A stretch of DNA of 64,000 nt from Spirosoma validum (GTDB lineage Bacteria > Bacteroidota > Bacteroidia > Cytophagales > Spirosomataceae). This document shows, in pieces, positions 1-8,571 of the stretch; position 1 is the stretch's first letter; each line of letters begins with the position of its first letter. The stretch is from positions 310,001 through 374,000 of the forward strand of contig NZ_JACXAA010000004.1 in NCBI RefSeq assembly GCF_014699035.1, written 5' to 3'. Below the pieces are notes generated by a model. It made no database searches, was not told the DNA's origin, and saw only the letters and a program-made list of their open reading frames with translations. Made by a program: the position numbers and the translations under genes.

Positions 1-271
1 GTAAACCAATAACGATGGGATAAAACTGATAGCGCTGTCTTTGATCGGAGACATCAAAATTAGTGAATCGCCCCTGCCTGACCTTCCGGTAGTTTCGCCA
101 GGAAATCGGAAGGACGACACCACCCAACAATAAGCCAGAAATAATAACGGCATTCTTGAGGGGCAATTGCTGAAAGGTAACATAGCCAGTAAACAGCGAT
201 GTCGTTAAAAGCGGATGCCCAACAATGGAAACAAGTTTAGCAAACTGGATAAGCGGTGAACCCGTTTTCAT
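1..271 (-). CDS. Integral membrane protein, C-terminus cut off by window edge
   Basis: The reverse strand reads open from an ATG at 271 to the window edge, giving 90 residues starting MKTGSPLIQFAKLVSIVGHP. Two hydrophobic stretches (about residues 8-31 and 37-53) are separated by a short polar loop, and a basic patch (RNYRKVRQGRF) follows the second, so a multi-pass inner-membrane protein is likely. The opening resembles small Bacteroidota membrane proteins that begin with a phrase like FHPLL after the first helix, but I cannot name the family. The rest of the gene lies left of the window. It is codirectional with the serine-hydrolase gene to its right, 29 bases away, so the two may be cotranscribed. 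Confidence 0.6.
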   Translation of the reverse strand, partial: MKTGSPLIQFAKLVSIVGHPLLTTSLFTGYVTFQQLPLKNAVIISGLLLGGVVLPISWRNYRKVRQGRFTNFDVSDQRQRYQFYPIVIGL

Positions 272-300
272 GGTTGGGCAATGATTGAGATCGCTTTCCA

Positions 301-1476
301 CTAGTTCTTCACTGCGGCCAGTACACGTTTGATCAGTTCATTGGGACTGCCGTTATGCCATCGCCAGACAATTACAATGTCATGTTCAGGGTCAACCCAG
401 ATCGTGTTTGAACCTGCACCGATCGCGGCAAAACTGGTCGCTGGTGCGTCAGGCCAGGCTTTCTTTCCCGTTGAACTCGTACCCGTATTCAGCCACCATA
501 GATACCCATAATCGGGGCCAACTGGGCTGGGCGTGGTTGCCTGTTTCACCCAGTTCGGGGAGACAATCTGTTGATTACCCCAGCGACCCTGCCGCAGAAA
601 AAGATAGCCGAAGCGGGCTTCGTCGCGCGCATTGATCCATAAACCACCGCCCCAGCGCGTACCGCCACTTACCGACGGCATTTGTTTCCCGCCAATATCG
701 ACTACAGCGTTGGGATACGTAACGTAGCGCCAGGTATCCGATGCGCCGATCGGATTCATGATTTCGTCGCGCACTACGTCGGGTATGGGCTTTTTCCACA
801 AACGTAACAGCGACAACGCCATTCGGTTGATACGTACGTCGTTGTATTCGTAAAAAGCGCCAGGTTTCTGGAGCGTACGATGTTTGCGTTCGCCTTTGCC
901 GAAGGCTTCTTTGCCCACGAAATCACTGTTTTTGCCCCAGAGCGTTCCTTCCCATTCGCTGGTTTGGGTGAGATGGTTTTCCCACGTAATGGCGCGGTTT
1001 TGCTCCGAATCATACCCGCCATCGTGGATAAGTTTCGCAACCGGATCATGAATGTCGGGAATCATACCCCGCTCGATCGTAATTCCTGCGACTGTCGACA
1101 GTACGCTCTTCGCGACGCTGTAGGTTGGGTCGGCGCGTTGTGTGTCGCCCCATTCAGCCACGATGTAGCCATGACGAAGAACGATGCCGTTGGTAGCGGC
1201 CCGGCTGCTGGGCATTGGTCCGAGGAGTTTACCGAAGATCTCTTCCTGGGTCGAGAAATTGGGCGTCATCTGGGTAGTCTCCTGCGTTTTGGCGAACGCT
1301 ACGGCCTGGTCGAGTAATGTAGCATCCATGCCCACTTTTTCGGGTGACCGATGGGCCCAATTATCGCCTTTGGGTGGAAAATAGTTTGTTGAGGTAGCTG
1401 GCTGGCGGTGGCAGGCTGTCAGCGTAGCCAGGACTAACGTATAGAGGGTAAGTTTGCGCAGAAAAAATGGCGTCAT
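301..1476 (-). CDS. Serine hydrolase lipoprotein, class C beta-lactamase fold
   Basis: The frame is open from 1584, but I chose the ATG at 1476 because it begins a good lipoprotein signal (MTPFFLRKLTLYTLVLATLTAC) with the cysteine of the lipobox at residue 22. That makes a 391-aa envelope-anchored protein. The catalytic SxxK tetrad is visible in TYSVAKSVLS, the YxN triad in YEYNDVRINR, and a Gly-rich GGGLWINARDEARFGYLFL segment follows, all typical of the beta-lactamase / penicillin-binding-protein-like hydrolase family (Pfam Beta-lactamase). Members include esterases, D-aminopeptidases and peptidoglycan-acting enzymes. The true substrate cannot be read from sequence. It is probably not a resistance beta-lactamase. 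Family assignment is firm, function open. Confidence 0.85.
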   Translation of the reverse strand: MTPFFLRKLTLYTLVLATLTACHRQPATSTNYFPPKGDNWAHRSPEKVGMDATLLDQAVAFAKTQETTQMTPNFSTQEEIFGKLLGPMPSSRAATNGIVLRHGYIVAEWGDTQRADPTYSVAKSVLSTVAGITIERGMIPDIHDPVAKLIHDGGYDSEQNRAITWENHLTQTSEWEGTLWGKNSDFVGKEAFGKGERKHRTLQKPGAFYEYNDVRINRMALSLLRLWKKPIPDVVRDEIMNPIGASDTWRYVTYPNAVVDIGGKQMPSVSGGTRWGGGLWINARDEARFGYLFLRQGRWGNQQIVSPNWVKQATTPSPVGPDYGYLWWLNTGTSSTGKKAWPDAPATSFAAIGAGSNTIWVDPEHDIVIVWRWHNGSPNELIKRVLAAVKN

Positions 1477-1798
1477 TCGTGGTTGAGTTTGGTTTTGGAC
1501 CGCTTGCTGGTGATTGTCGATACCAGAGTCCGAAGATAAGCTGTTTTCGTAGAGAATTTGCCTGTTTCGGTCAATTGAAGGCATTTTTAGCGAAGGAGGT
1601 ATTTACTTTTAACCGAACATTAACCCCTGCTTTATCCTCTTTTCAGGTCATCTGACGACGTTTGTCGTGTCAGCAAAGAAGCCGATTCTCTGGAAAAATA
1701 AGGCCTGAGTTTTCGAAGATTCGGCTTCCCTGCTGGTACGTATATAACCTGTTACCTGAACGATGTTTCAACCGCATCACATTTCGTAAAAATCAATC

Positions 1799-3160
1799 AT
1801 GAAAGCGCTCATCCATTTTATTTCGACAAAAACAACGCTGCTCACACTCGGGCTGCTTGTCGCAGGATGGCAATCAACTTTTGCGCAAACTACAGAAGCT
1901 GAACAGCAACCTGCACCCACTGACAACCAAACCATTGTGTCGGCCATTGCTCCGTACCGCGACGATGTTCGCCGGTCGATTTTATTAGCCAGTGAACAGC
2001 CGCAGATCTTATCGGGGCTGTCCCAGCAACGCGCTACCAGTCAGCAGGCGTTCGAGACTATTATTCAACCATACGGCCAGAACAAACAGGCCTGGTTTTA
2101 TAATTTGTCACGTTACCCTGACATCTTACATGCACTGGCAACTATGCCCAAAGGCGCTGATGAGTCGTCGGTGAAGGCGTTGACCAAAAATCTGACGGCC
2201 GATCTACAGGAGTCAGCCTGGAAAGTCTATCGCCATCACTACGATGATCTGGTTCAGCTGGATAACATCAATCAACAGGCACAACAGTCGTTCGACAACC
2301 TGATTAGTTCGCTGGACGTACCGACGCAGGATGCGTTTCGCCAGTTGATCGACATGCCGGACGTATTGACTCAACTGACCGATCAGCTCGATAAAACGAC
2401 GCAGTTAGGCGAAGCATACCGGGCTAATCCAGATCAGGTGACGAAAGATCTGACGGCTTTGCACGATAGTTTGGCCGTACAAAATCAGCAGGAGCTGGCA
2501 GATTACCAACGGGAAATCAATAACGACCCGCAGGCAAAACAGGAGTTACAACAGGCAGGGCAGGCCTATGCGCAGGCAAACGGCTACAACACGGGCATTA
2601 ATCCTGATCCGGGTTGGGTCAATACGTCGTACTATTATCAAAACCCTTATCCATACTGGTTTGGGTATCCATATTGGTACACCTCCGCCCTCTGGTATCC
2701 ATCGGCCTGGTGGTATGGCACGGGTTTTTATTACGGACTTGGCGGAAATATGGTGCTGTTTGGTATGCCGTCCCTGGGCTTCTCAAACTGGTTTTTCCGA
2801 TCGGGCTACGCTACGTATCCTCACCTGTATAACCGCTTCAATACGTATTACACTCAGAATATTGGGCAACACCACATCCTGACCGCCGGAAACACAGGGT
2901 TTATGTCAGCGGCTCGGCGGGCCTTTAACCCAGCCGCCGGATCGGCTAACGCCCGCGCCAACTGGCTGACCAATCCCCGTCAATATACCCGACCCGGTAA
3001 CTGGACGAATACCGCTCGTGGCGCAACCGGTCGATATCTGGATGCCAACGCCGGCGCTTACCATACCCAATCCTGGGGCGGAGGTGCCCGTATGTCGGGC
3101 GGTAGTTTCGGTGGGGGCTTCCACGGTGGTGGTTTTCATGGTGGCGGTGGCCGACGGTAA
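1799..3160 (+). CDS. Secreted Tyr/Trp-rich protein with Gly/His-rich tail
   Basis: This is a 453-aa exported protein with a signal peptide ending in STFAQ (about residue 30). Residues 45-260 are helical and Gln/Asp-rich, with a repeating pattern suited to a helical bundle. Residues 270-330 are strikingly rich in Tyr, Trp and Pro (YYYQNPYPYWFGYPYWYTS), and the C-terminus is a low-complexity Gly/His tail (GGGFHGGGFHGGGGRR). Such tails occur in periplasmic or matrix proteins that bind metals or polymers. I do not recognise a named family. A strong intrinsic terminator follows at 3211-3241, so it is transcribed alone. Expression as a real protein is likely given its length and coherent codon use. 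Confidence 0.7.
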   Translation: MKALIHFISTKTTLLTLGLLVAGWQSTFAQTTEAEQQPAPTDNQTIVSAIAPYRDDVRRSILLASEQPQILSGLSQQRATSQQAFETIIQPYGQNKQAWFYNLSRYPDILHALATMPKGADESSVKALTKNLTADLQESAWKVYRHHYDDLVQLDNINQQAQQSFDNLISSLDVPTQDAFRQLIDMPDVLTQLTDQLDKTTQLGEAYRANPDQVTKDLTALHDSLAVQNQQELADYQREINNDPQAKQELQQAGQAYAQANGYNTGINPDPGWVNTSYYYQNPYPYWFGYPYWYTSALWYPSAWWYGTGFYYGLGGNMVLFGMPSLGFSNWFFRSGYATYPHLYNRFNTYYTQNIGQHHILTAGNTGFMSAARRAFNPAAGSANARANWLTNPRQYTRPGNWTNTARGATGRYLDANAGAYHTQSWGGGARMSGGSFGGGFHGGGFHGGGGRR

Positions 3161-3210
3161 GGATCACACTACGTTGTAAGCTTGTGTTAGCTCATTAATA
3201 GCACTGAATA

Positions 3211-3241
3211 AAAACCCCGATCTAACCAGAATCGGGGTTTT
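3211..3241 (+). terminator. Intrinsic terminator after the Tyr-rich secreted protein
   Basis: AAAACCCCGAT (3211-3221) and ATCGGGGTTTT (3231-3241) form a perfect 11-bp stem with a 9-nt loop, ending in T residues. It sits 50 bases after the stop codon at 3160 and before the response-regulator gene. Confidence 0.85.
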
Positions 3242-3308
3242 GTGTTATACTATGAGTTCAGTAAACCTTCGTTATTTTGCTGACTAAATTACATGTAGTT
3301 CATAACCC

Positions 3309-3986
3309 ATGCACATACTCATCGTTGAAGATGAAGCGTCGATTGCCGCGTTCCTGCGGAAAGGTCTGGAAGCCAGTGGATTTATGGTTCAGGTTGCTTC
3401 TGATGGACTAGCCGGACAGCGGTTGGCACTGGATTATCCATTTGATTTAATTATCGCTGATATAAACATGCCCCGGCAGAATGGCCTGGATATGGTTGAG
3501 ACGTTACGTAAGCAGGGTATTGAAACACCGATACTGATGCTAACAGCCTTTGGCACAACCCCTGACGTAGTAGCCGGCCTGGACGTAGGCGCCGACGATT
3601 ATCTGGTAAAACCTGTTCCGTTCGAGATTTTGCTGGCCCGCATCCGGGCGCTAACCCGGCGACATACGGGACACCTACAACAGGAAACGACACTAACGAT
3701 CGGAGATCTGGCTATCAATCTGGATAAACGTACTGTCCAGCGGGGTAATCGAGTGATCAATCTAACCGCGAAGGAGTTTCAACTGCTGGAGTACCTGATG
3801 CAAAATCGGGGACGCGTGGTTTCCAGAGCCGCCATCGCTGAGCAGGTCTGGGATATGCAGTACACCATGAGCAGCAACTCCATTGAAGTATACGTAGCGT
3901 TGTTACGAAAAAAAGTCGATCAGGCTGGCGAACCCCGACTGATTCATACCGTCATCGGCGAAGGCTACGTACTGCGGGAGCCGTAG
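3309..3986 (+). CDS. OmpR/PhoB-family response regulator
   Basis: This 225-aa two-domain DNA-binding response regulator has an N-terminal receiver domain (about 1-115) with acidic pocket D8, phospho-acceptor D51 (in IIADINMP), T79 and K101 (DDYLVKP). A winged-helix OmpR-type domain follows (about 125-222), ending in the usual HTVIGEGYVLREP. All key receiver residues are present, so it should be phosphorylatable. The expected partner histidine kinase is normally next door in Bacteroidota, but none follows here: the next gene is a GT39 glycosyltransferase. It is therefore an orphan regulator whose kinase is elsewhere or lost. Confidence 0.93.
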   Translation: MHILIVEDEASIAAFLRKGLEASGFMVQVASDGLAGQRLALDYPFDLIIADINMPRQNGLDMVETLRKQGIETPILMLTAFGTTPDVVAGLDVGADDYLVKPVPFEILLARIRALTRRHTGHLQQETTLTIGDLAINLDKRTVQRGNRVINLTAKEFQLLEYLMQNRGRVVSRAAIAEQVWDMQYTMSSNSIEVYVALLRKKVDQAGEPRLIHTVIGEGYVLREP

Positions 3987-4036
3987 CTTGGTACCCATGG
4001 GCTTATTGAGTTTTATCAAATACCGCCGATACTATT

Positions 4037-4070
4037 TCATTCTTGCCGGGTTAAAGCCCGGTAAGAATGA
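4037..4070 (+). terminator. Hairpin after the response regulator
   Basis: TCATTCTTGCCGGG (4037-4050) pairs with CCCGGTAAGAATGA (4057-4070) with one mismatch and a 6-nt loop. It lies 51 bases after the regulator stop. The first ATG of the downstream frame (4067) is inside the right arm, which argues for the later start at 4109. The inner CGGG-ttaaag-CCCG core resembles the nested core of the repeat at 63342-63407. Confidence 0.6.
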
Positions 4071-4108
4071 AAAATAGAAACCTGATCATTAAGTTCAACC
4101 AGGCGCTA

Positions 4109-5629
4109 ATGACCAAAAAGACAGCCATTCTGACTGGATTCGTTCTGCTTAAGTTTGTCCTGCAGTACGTATTAATCAGCCCGGAATACGACTTGCAACG
4201 GGATGAATATCTGCACCTCGACCAGGCGAACCATTTGGCCTGGGGGTATTTGTCCGTGCCGCCGGTTACGTCCTGGATTTCCTGGATCATCAAAGGGCTG
4301 GGGAATTCAGTGTTTTGGGTCAAGTTTTTTCCCGCTCTGTTTGGCGCGTTGACCATTGTCGTGGTTTGGAAAGCGATTGAGACACTGAACGGGACACTGG
4401 CTGCCCTGATTCTGGGCGCGACGGGCGTATTATTCTCGGTGTTGCTGCGACTCAACACCCTCTACCAACCCAATTCATTAGACGTTCTGTGCTGGACAGC
4501 CTTGTACTACGTCCTGATCAAGTACCTCAACTCTCGAAAAACGCAGTGGCTCTACGCCGGAGCGGTTGTATTTGCGATAGGCTTTCTGAACAAATACAAC
4601 ATCGCTTTTCTGCTGATCGGATTTGTACCGGCTCTACTGCTGACCCCGCAACGGAAACTCCTGATCAATCCCCACGTGGTAGGAGCTGGTTTGGTTGCTC
4701 TCTTACTGATCCTGCCCAATCTGTTGTGGCAATACACGAATCAGTTTCCGGTACTATTCCACATGAAAGAACTGGCCGAGAAGCAACTGGTCAATGTCGA
4801 CAGAAATGCGTTTCTGAAAGCGCAGCTGCTGTTTTTTGTCGGTTCTTTACCCGTTATCATTGCCGGGATATATGCCTTGCTGGTGTACAAGCCGTTCGAA
4901 ACGTATAAATCATTCGCCTGGGCTATCGGCCTGACACTGGGCGTTTTTCTCTACCTGAAGGCCAAAGATTATTACGCCATTGGGCTGTATCCCATCTACC
5001 TGTCGTTCGGTTCGGTGTTTGTCGCCAACCAACTGCAGACAGGCTGGAAACGGTATCTGCTACCAGCGATCATAGCCCTGCCGGTTTTGTTTTTCATTCC
5101 GATGTACCAGGTAGCGTTTCCCAACAAAAGCCCTGATTACATGGTAAGCCATCGCGCTACGTATCAGAAATTAGGGCAACTGCGTTGGGAAGACGGCAAA
5201 GACCATGCCCTGCCGCAGGACTACGCCGATATGTTGGGCTGGAGAGAATTGGCCGCTAAGGTCGATAAGGTGTATACGACCCTTCCAGGCAATACGCTGG
5301 TTCTCTGCGACAACTACGGTCAGGCGGGCGCGATCAATTTCTACACCAAACGGAGCGTCCAGGCGGTATCGTTCAATGCCGATTACCTCAACTGGTTTAA
5401 CCTCGACCAACCCTACGCGAACCTGATCCGAGTGAAAGAGGCTGAGAACCAACGTGACGAGTTGAACGAAACGAGTCCTTATTTCCGCACCTCGCTAGCG
5501 GCCGACTCCATAACCAATCCGTTTGCCCGAGAACAGGGCACCACCATTTTCCTCTTCACCGGCGCAAACGTTGACATTCGCCAACGCATTAAACACGAAA
5601 TCGACGAAGTGAATAGTCAACGCCGATAA
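4109..5629 (+). CDS. GT39-family membrane glycosyltransferase (ArnT/PMT-like)
   Basis: This multi-pass membrane glycosyltransferase uses lipid-phosphate sugars as donors. The frame is open from 4067, but that ATG sits in a hairpin arm. The ATG at 4109 starts directly before the first membrane helix (MTKKTAILTGFVLLKFVLQY) and is preferred, giving 506 aa. Just after helix 1 comes the acidic catalytic loop expected for GT39/GT83 enzymes (YDLQRDEYLHLDQANHLAWG), then PPVTSW. About nine further hydrophobic segments run to about residue 345, followed by a soluble C-terminal domain of about 160 residues. The acceptor is unknown. The last 173 bases exist a second time at 9088-9260, so a paralogue once lay downstream. 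Confidence 0.88.
   Translation: MTKKTAILTGFVLLKFVLQYVLISPEYDLQRDEYLHLDQANHLAWGYLSVPPVTSWISWIIKGLGNSVFWVKFFPALFGALTIVVVWKAIETLNGTLAALILGATGVLFSVLLRLNTLYQPNSLDVLCWTALYYVLIKYLNSRKTQWLYAGAVVFAIGFLNKYNIAFLLIGFVPALLLTPQRKLLINPHVVGAGLVALLLILPNLLWQYTNQFPVLFHMKELAEKQLVNVDRNAFLKAQLLFFVGSLPVIIAGIYALLVYKPFETYKSFAWAIGLTLGVFLYLKAKDYYAIGLYPIYLSFGSVFVANQLQTGWKRYLLPAIIALPVLFFIPMYQVAFPNKSPDYMVSHRATYQKLGQLRWEDGKDHALPQDYADMLGWRELAAKVDKVYTTLPGNTLVLCDNYGQAGAINFYTKRSVQAVSFNADYLNWFNLDQPYANLIRVKEAENQRDELNETSPYFRTSLAADSITNPFAREQGTTIFLFTGANVDIRQRIKHEIDEVNSQRR
5457..5629 (+). repeat. Direct repeat copy 1: 3' end of the GT39 gene
   Basis: These 173 bases, the last 57 codons of the GT39 gene, match 9088-9260 with no indels. 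I count 27 mismatches by eye (about 84% identity), almost all in the second half. The first 100 bases differ at only five or six positions. Confidence 0.9.
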
Positions 5630-6149
5630 AGATTTTATGTAGAAGAGACGAATTCGCTTGCCTTGGTGAGTGTCATTCGACAGAATATAAGAGCCACAAT
5701 TACCACCAATAGTTTTTTACAAGGCTTCGATATTGTATTTACGCAATTTATTACAATGTGTACGACCGTTTGTATTGTAACAAGATGGTAATACACGAAT
5801 GAAGCATTTCTCGTCTCAAGAAAGAGCGTTTATTGATGCGTGAATAAGTTTGTAAAGTTTGCCAGATCGCTCAACTATCGCCTTTGACAAAGTTTAGAAC
5901 TTTGTCAAAGATCAACCCTAAAATTTCTTTACGGATTAATTCACGGATCAATAACGAGATGACGGAAATTTCTTAAACGGGGCGTACTTCAATCTTTACA
6001 CACCCGTTTAGTTGGGCTACTCTGCCTCCTCCGAGAGGGTGCTGCCTATTGCAAGAGCGTCGGCAGTGCAGAGCAAAAATCATAATCTATTCACGCATTC
6101 AAGCCCCGCTAAATACTTCCGTGTTGAATCCCTATTGACTGGAATAACA
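5630..6149. other. Intergenic, no gene seen; small perfect hairpin inside
   Basis: These 520 AT-rich bases lie between two convergent genes. No open frame here has convincing protein character. The only ordered element is CTTTGACAAAGTT (5882-5894) facing AACTTTGTCAAAG (5898-5910), a perfect 13-bp stem with a 3-base loop and no T-run. Composition begins to drop toward the AT-rich accessory block here. Confidence 0.6.
5882..5910. repeat. Perfect 13-bp hairpin in intergenic DNA
   Basis: CTTTGACAAAGTT - tag - AACTTTGTCAAAG is a perfect inverted repeat. It is about 250 bases from either flanking gene end, so it is not an obvious terminator. Each arm contains the near-palindrome TTGACAAAGTT, so it may be a dispersed palindromic repeat or a protein-binding site. 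Confidence 0.6.
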
Positions 6150-7490
6150 TCAATTATTAGAAGTAACAAGTATCACTGTATAAATATCATCTTCGATGCG
6201 GATTCCAATTTCAATATTAAAAGATGACTGAGATCTTTTGGCAGTTTTTTTGTATATATCCACCTTATCTTCGTTTCTTGTATAAACATAGCCTTCCACA
6301 GAAAGTGAATTTTTAATTTTCTGATACCTTTCTTCCGAGTCTGTAGCAAAAACAAGAATATTTTTATGATTTAAGTAATCTTTTTTAAATCCTAAAGCTA
6401 ATTCATCATCATCACCTTCGCGCTTTAAAAATTTTATACCATCCTTCTCTCCGGCACTAGTAAAACTATTATTGGCAAGATAAGTATCGAGATCTTTTTT
6501 GTTGAAGTTGGCTATCTTTTCTAAATCAGAACAGCTTTGAGGTAATGAATTAAACATTGAAGCTGATGTACTAGTAGCCCGTATTATTTCATAATTCACA
6601 ATAAATTGACCCTCATCATCATCCGTACTGTTATCATTCACCGCCAGACTTAAATAGCCTGGTTTATGAACCGTAAGGGTATTACTGCTACCTAGAAAAG
6701 TCCAATCAGAGCCCCCAAAACGATAAATCAGCGAACCATGTTTTGCATTGGTCGTGGTACTGTAGGTAGCAAATCCCCCTATTCCATTTGGTCCACCATA
6801 ACCGGCGAACATTCCCAGCCTTACCGACCCCTCAGCTCTAATAATCACCTTATCTCCAGGTTCTAAAGAAATTCTGGTCTCAGTGGAAGTTGGAGTGACT
6901 ACCAGTGTTCCTTTGTCACTATTTATGACTGAGTTTACATACGTATTATGCGCATCAGAATCGATGTTAAGTGGATTTTTGTAGGCGATCACTGATCCAA
7001 TTTCAGCAGTTTGGGAATTATAATCATCCACATATTTTATAGTTTTCTGCTCAGTTGCGCCAGGTTTCACCCAAAATGAAGCATCTTCATACATAGTCTG
7101 ACCCGTAGTAAGACGAATTTTTCGTATGGCTTTTACCTTAGCATACTCTGAGCATGTGTTCGTAAAGACTCGATAGGAATAATAGGTTGACGGAACTTTT
7201 ACTTCCTTTCTAATTTTGTTTCCGGGTACTAAATATGGGACTCCCGACGGACTATAGTCAACAGCTGACTCTGTACGTTCTTCAACCTTTGTATACCCAG
7301 CCTCACCTCCTGTTTCGGTACGACTCGTAATGCAGGATGGGTTGTTTGTGTAGCGATCCTGTATGTGATAGACATCAAAAAGGGAGTACTGATAGGTAAG
7401 CTGAAGATCCTGGTTTTGAGCCGTTGATTGGGCTGTAAAGAAGCTAGAAATAGAAAACAGCAGAATGAGTTTGTGGATAATTAATCTCAT
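6150..7490 (-). CDS. Secreted protein with LecA (PA-IL)-like carbohydrate-binding domain
   Basis: This is a 446-aa exported protein with a signal peptide ending near TAQSTAQ (residue 25). Residues 26-190 are an uncharacterised beta-rich region with paired cysteines. Residues about 195-304 match the fold pattern of the galactose/Ca2+-binding lectin PA-IL (LecA): PGDKVIIRAEGSVRLG, then a Gly-rich loop, then KHGSLIYRFG, then a GYLSLAVNDN acidic loop and GQFIVNYEI. The LecA Ca2+/sugar loop has Asn and Asp residues at the position of our NDNSTDDDEG (285-294). Residues 310-446 are mixed helix/strand without a recognised family. Base composition is lower in GC than in the flanking core genes, consistent with later acquisition. 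It is probably cotranscribed with the small frame upstream (ATGA overlap at 7487-7490). The lectin call is by pattern recognition only. Confidence 0.72.
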   Translation of the reverse strand: MRLIIHKLILLFSISSFFTAQSTAQNQDLQLTYQYSLFDVYHIQDRYTNNPSCITSRTETGGEAGYTKVEERTESAVDYSPSGVPYLVPGNKIRKEVKVPSTYYSYRVFTNTCSEYAKVKAIRKIRLTTGQTMYEDASFWVKPGATEQKTIKYVDDYNSQTAEIGSVIAYKNPLNIDSDAHNTYVNSVINSDKGTLVVTPTSTETRISLEPGDKVIIRAEGSVRLGMFAGYGGPNGIGGFATYSTTTNAKHGSLIYRFGGSDWTFLGSSNTLTVHKPGYLSLAVNDNSTDDDEGQFIVNYEIIRATSTSASMFNSLPQSCSDLEKIANFNKKDLDTYLANNSFTSAGEKDGIKFLKREGDDDELALGFKKDYLNHKNILVFATDSEERYQKIKNSLSVEGYVYTRNEDKVDIYKKTAKRSQSSFNIEIGIRIEDDIYTVILVTSNN

Positions 7491-7687
7491 GACATGAAGA
7501 AGTTTCGTGATACGGATGGTTGTGGGACGAACCGGGTTTTTCGCTTAAAATAATGGAAAGATGTAAGGCTGCACAACTCTATACCCACCAAACTGGCGTA
7601 AGTAACGCTTGCCAAAAAATCTTTTTTATTAAAAGGGGCCAAATGCAAACCGGCCCATAAAACGCCCCAATTGAGAAGCAGATACAT
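7487..7687 (-). CDS. Small hypothetical protein overlapping the lectin-domain gene
   Basis: This 66-codon frame has a hydrophobic N-terminus (MYLLLNWGVLWAGLHLAPF) and a basic C-terminus. Its stop overlaps the ATG of the downstream lectin-domain gene by four bases (ATGA), the usual sign of translational coupling and the main reason for listing it. No family is recognised. It could also be only a leader region of the downstream gene. Confidence 0.35.
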   Translation of the reverse strand: MYLLLNWGVLWAGLHLAPFNKKDFLASVTYASLVGIELCSLTSFHYFKRKTRFVPQPSVSRNFFMS

Positions 7688-7690
7688 GAA

Positions 7691-8021
7691 TGCTCCTTCG
7701 TATCAGTTAGGAGCGTTTTTGTAAGACAGTCGTGTAGACAACATTATTGTACAGTATATCCCACTACGTAGAGGCCAAAATCCATAGCACTCTGTAAAAT
7801 CGGACGGCATAGGCCACCCTGCGCCGAAGCGTCGGAGCGCCGAAGCGGCAACTTTTACGTTTCGTTAACATTCTTTTACAGGTCGTTTATAGACGACAGG
7901 ATCGAAACTTTTAGCTTTGCTGCCCACCGCAGTGGTTGAAATCCTTGAAAATAAAAAGAAGGCCTTAAACGGATCTGATTTATCAGGAGATAGATCTATG
8001 TTAGTTGAACCGACAAAAAAC
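7691..8021. other. Divergent intergenic region with a possible Bacteroidota -7 box
   Basis: These 331 bases separate the leftward lectin operon from the rightward repeat-protein gene. TAGCTTTG at 7912-7919 fits the Bacteroidota -7 consensus TAnnTTTG. No clear -33 TTG is seen. A short direct repeat GCGCCGAAGC occurs twice (around 7822-7848). No gene is supported, although the downstream frame is open back to 7917. Confidence 0.4.
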
Positions 8022-8564
8022 ATGAAAAAAATCATTTATGCGCTGGTCTTACCGCTGGTTGTAGTAAGCGGACTCGTATTGGCTAATCGTGAAATTAACA
8101 ATGAAGCGTCTAAAAAATCAACCTCAAAACCACTCTCTGTTGCTGAAATGAAAGCCGGAAGGAAAAAATGGGAGGCTACCCCTGATGGTATAAAGTACAA
8201 AAAATGGGAAGCGTCTCCCGAAGGTAAAAAAGTGTATGCCGGTGAAGCTAAAATAAGGAAGCATATAAGTGCTTTTACCAATATGGAGGCTGTTGTAACC
8301 TCTCTTTCTCTTCCGCCAGGCTCACGATTAGGTTTCGGAGTGATGGTCAGGATTAATGGTGACGATTATATCCTTAGTTTTGGACCGGAAAAGTCTAATG
8401 AATTTCAGCAATTGCATAGCCTGAACGTTAACGACAAACTAAGTATAAGAAGCCATTGGGTATCGCACGCGCCTAAGTATTCATATCCAATCGTATCGGG
8501 CGACTATGTAGAACGAGATAGTAAACTAATTTATAAACGTCCCCCTCGCAAAGGCGGTTGCTAA
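8022..8564 (+). CDS. Small exported protein with KWEASPEG-type repeats
   Basis: The frame opens at 7917, but the ATG at 8022 begins a clean signal peptide (MKKIIYALVLPLVVVSGLVLA) and gives 180 aa. Two tandem copies of a short motif follow: KKWEATPDGIKYK and KKWEASPEGKKVY (about residues 47-72). The remaining 110 residues look like a compact beta domain containing SLSLPPGSRLGFGVMVRING and DDYILSFG. I do not know the family. The frame is intact, unlike the decayed gene just downstream. It lies in the accessory block between the two GT39 gene ends, and its function is unknown. Confidence 0.65.
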   Translation: MKKIIYALVLPLVVVSGLVLANREINNEASKKSTSKPLSVAEMKAGRKKWEATPDGIKYKKWEASPEGKKVYAGEAKIRKHISAFTNMEAVVTSLSLPPGSRLGFGVMVRINGDDYILSFGPEKSNEFQQLHSLNVNDKLSIRSHWVSHAPKYSYPIVSGDYVERDSKLIYKRPPRKGGC

Positions 8565-8571
8565 GTAAATT

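Noticed and set aside
880-1317. 145-codon frame antisense to the serine hydrolase gene
   Set aside because: Lies wholly within a well-supported gene on the other strand; no protein signature.
3997-4077. 26-codon frame (MGLLSFIKYRRYYFILAGLK) after the response regulator
   Set aside because: Possible start of a lost kinase, but too short, and most of it is inside the terminator hairpin; no homologue can be claimed.
6012-6227. 71-codon rightward frame overlapping the lectin-protein gene end
   Set aside because: Random-looking composition and antisense to the end of a better gene.
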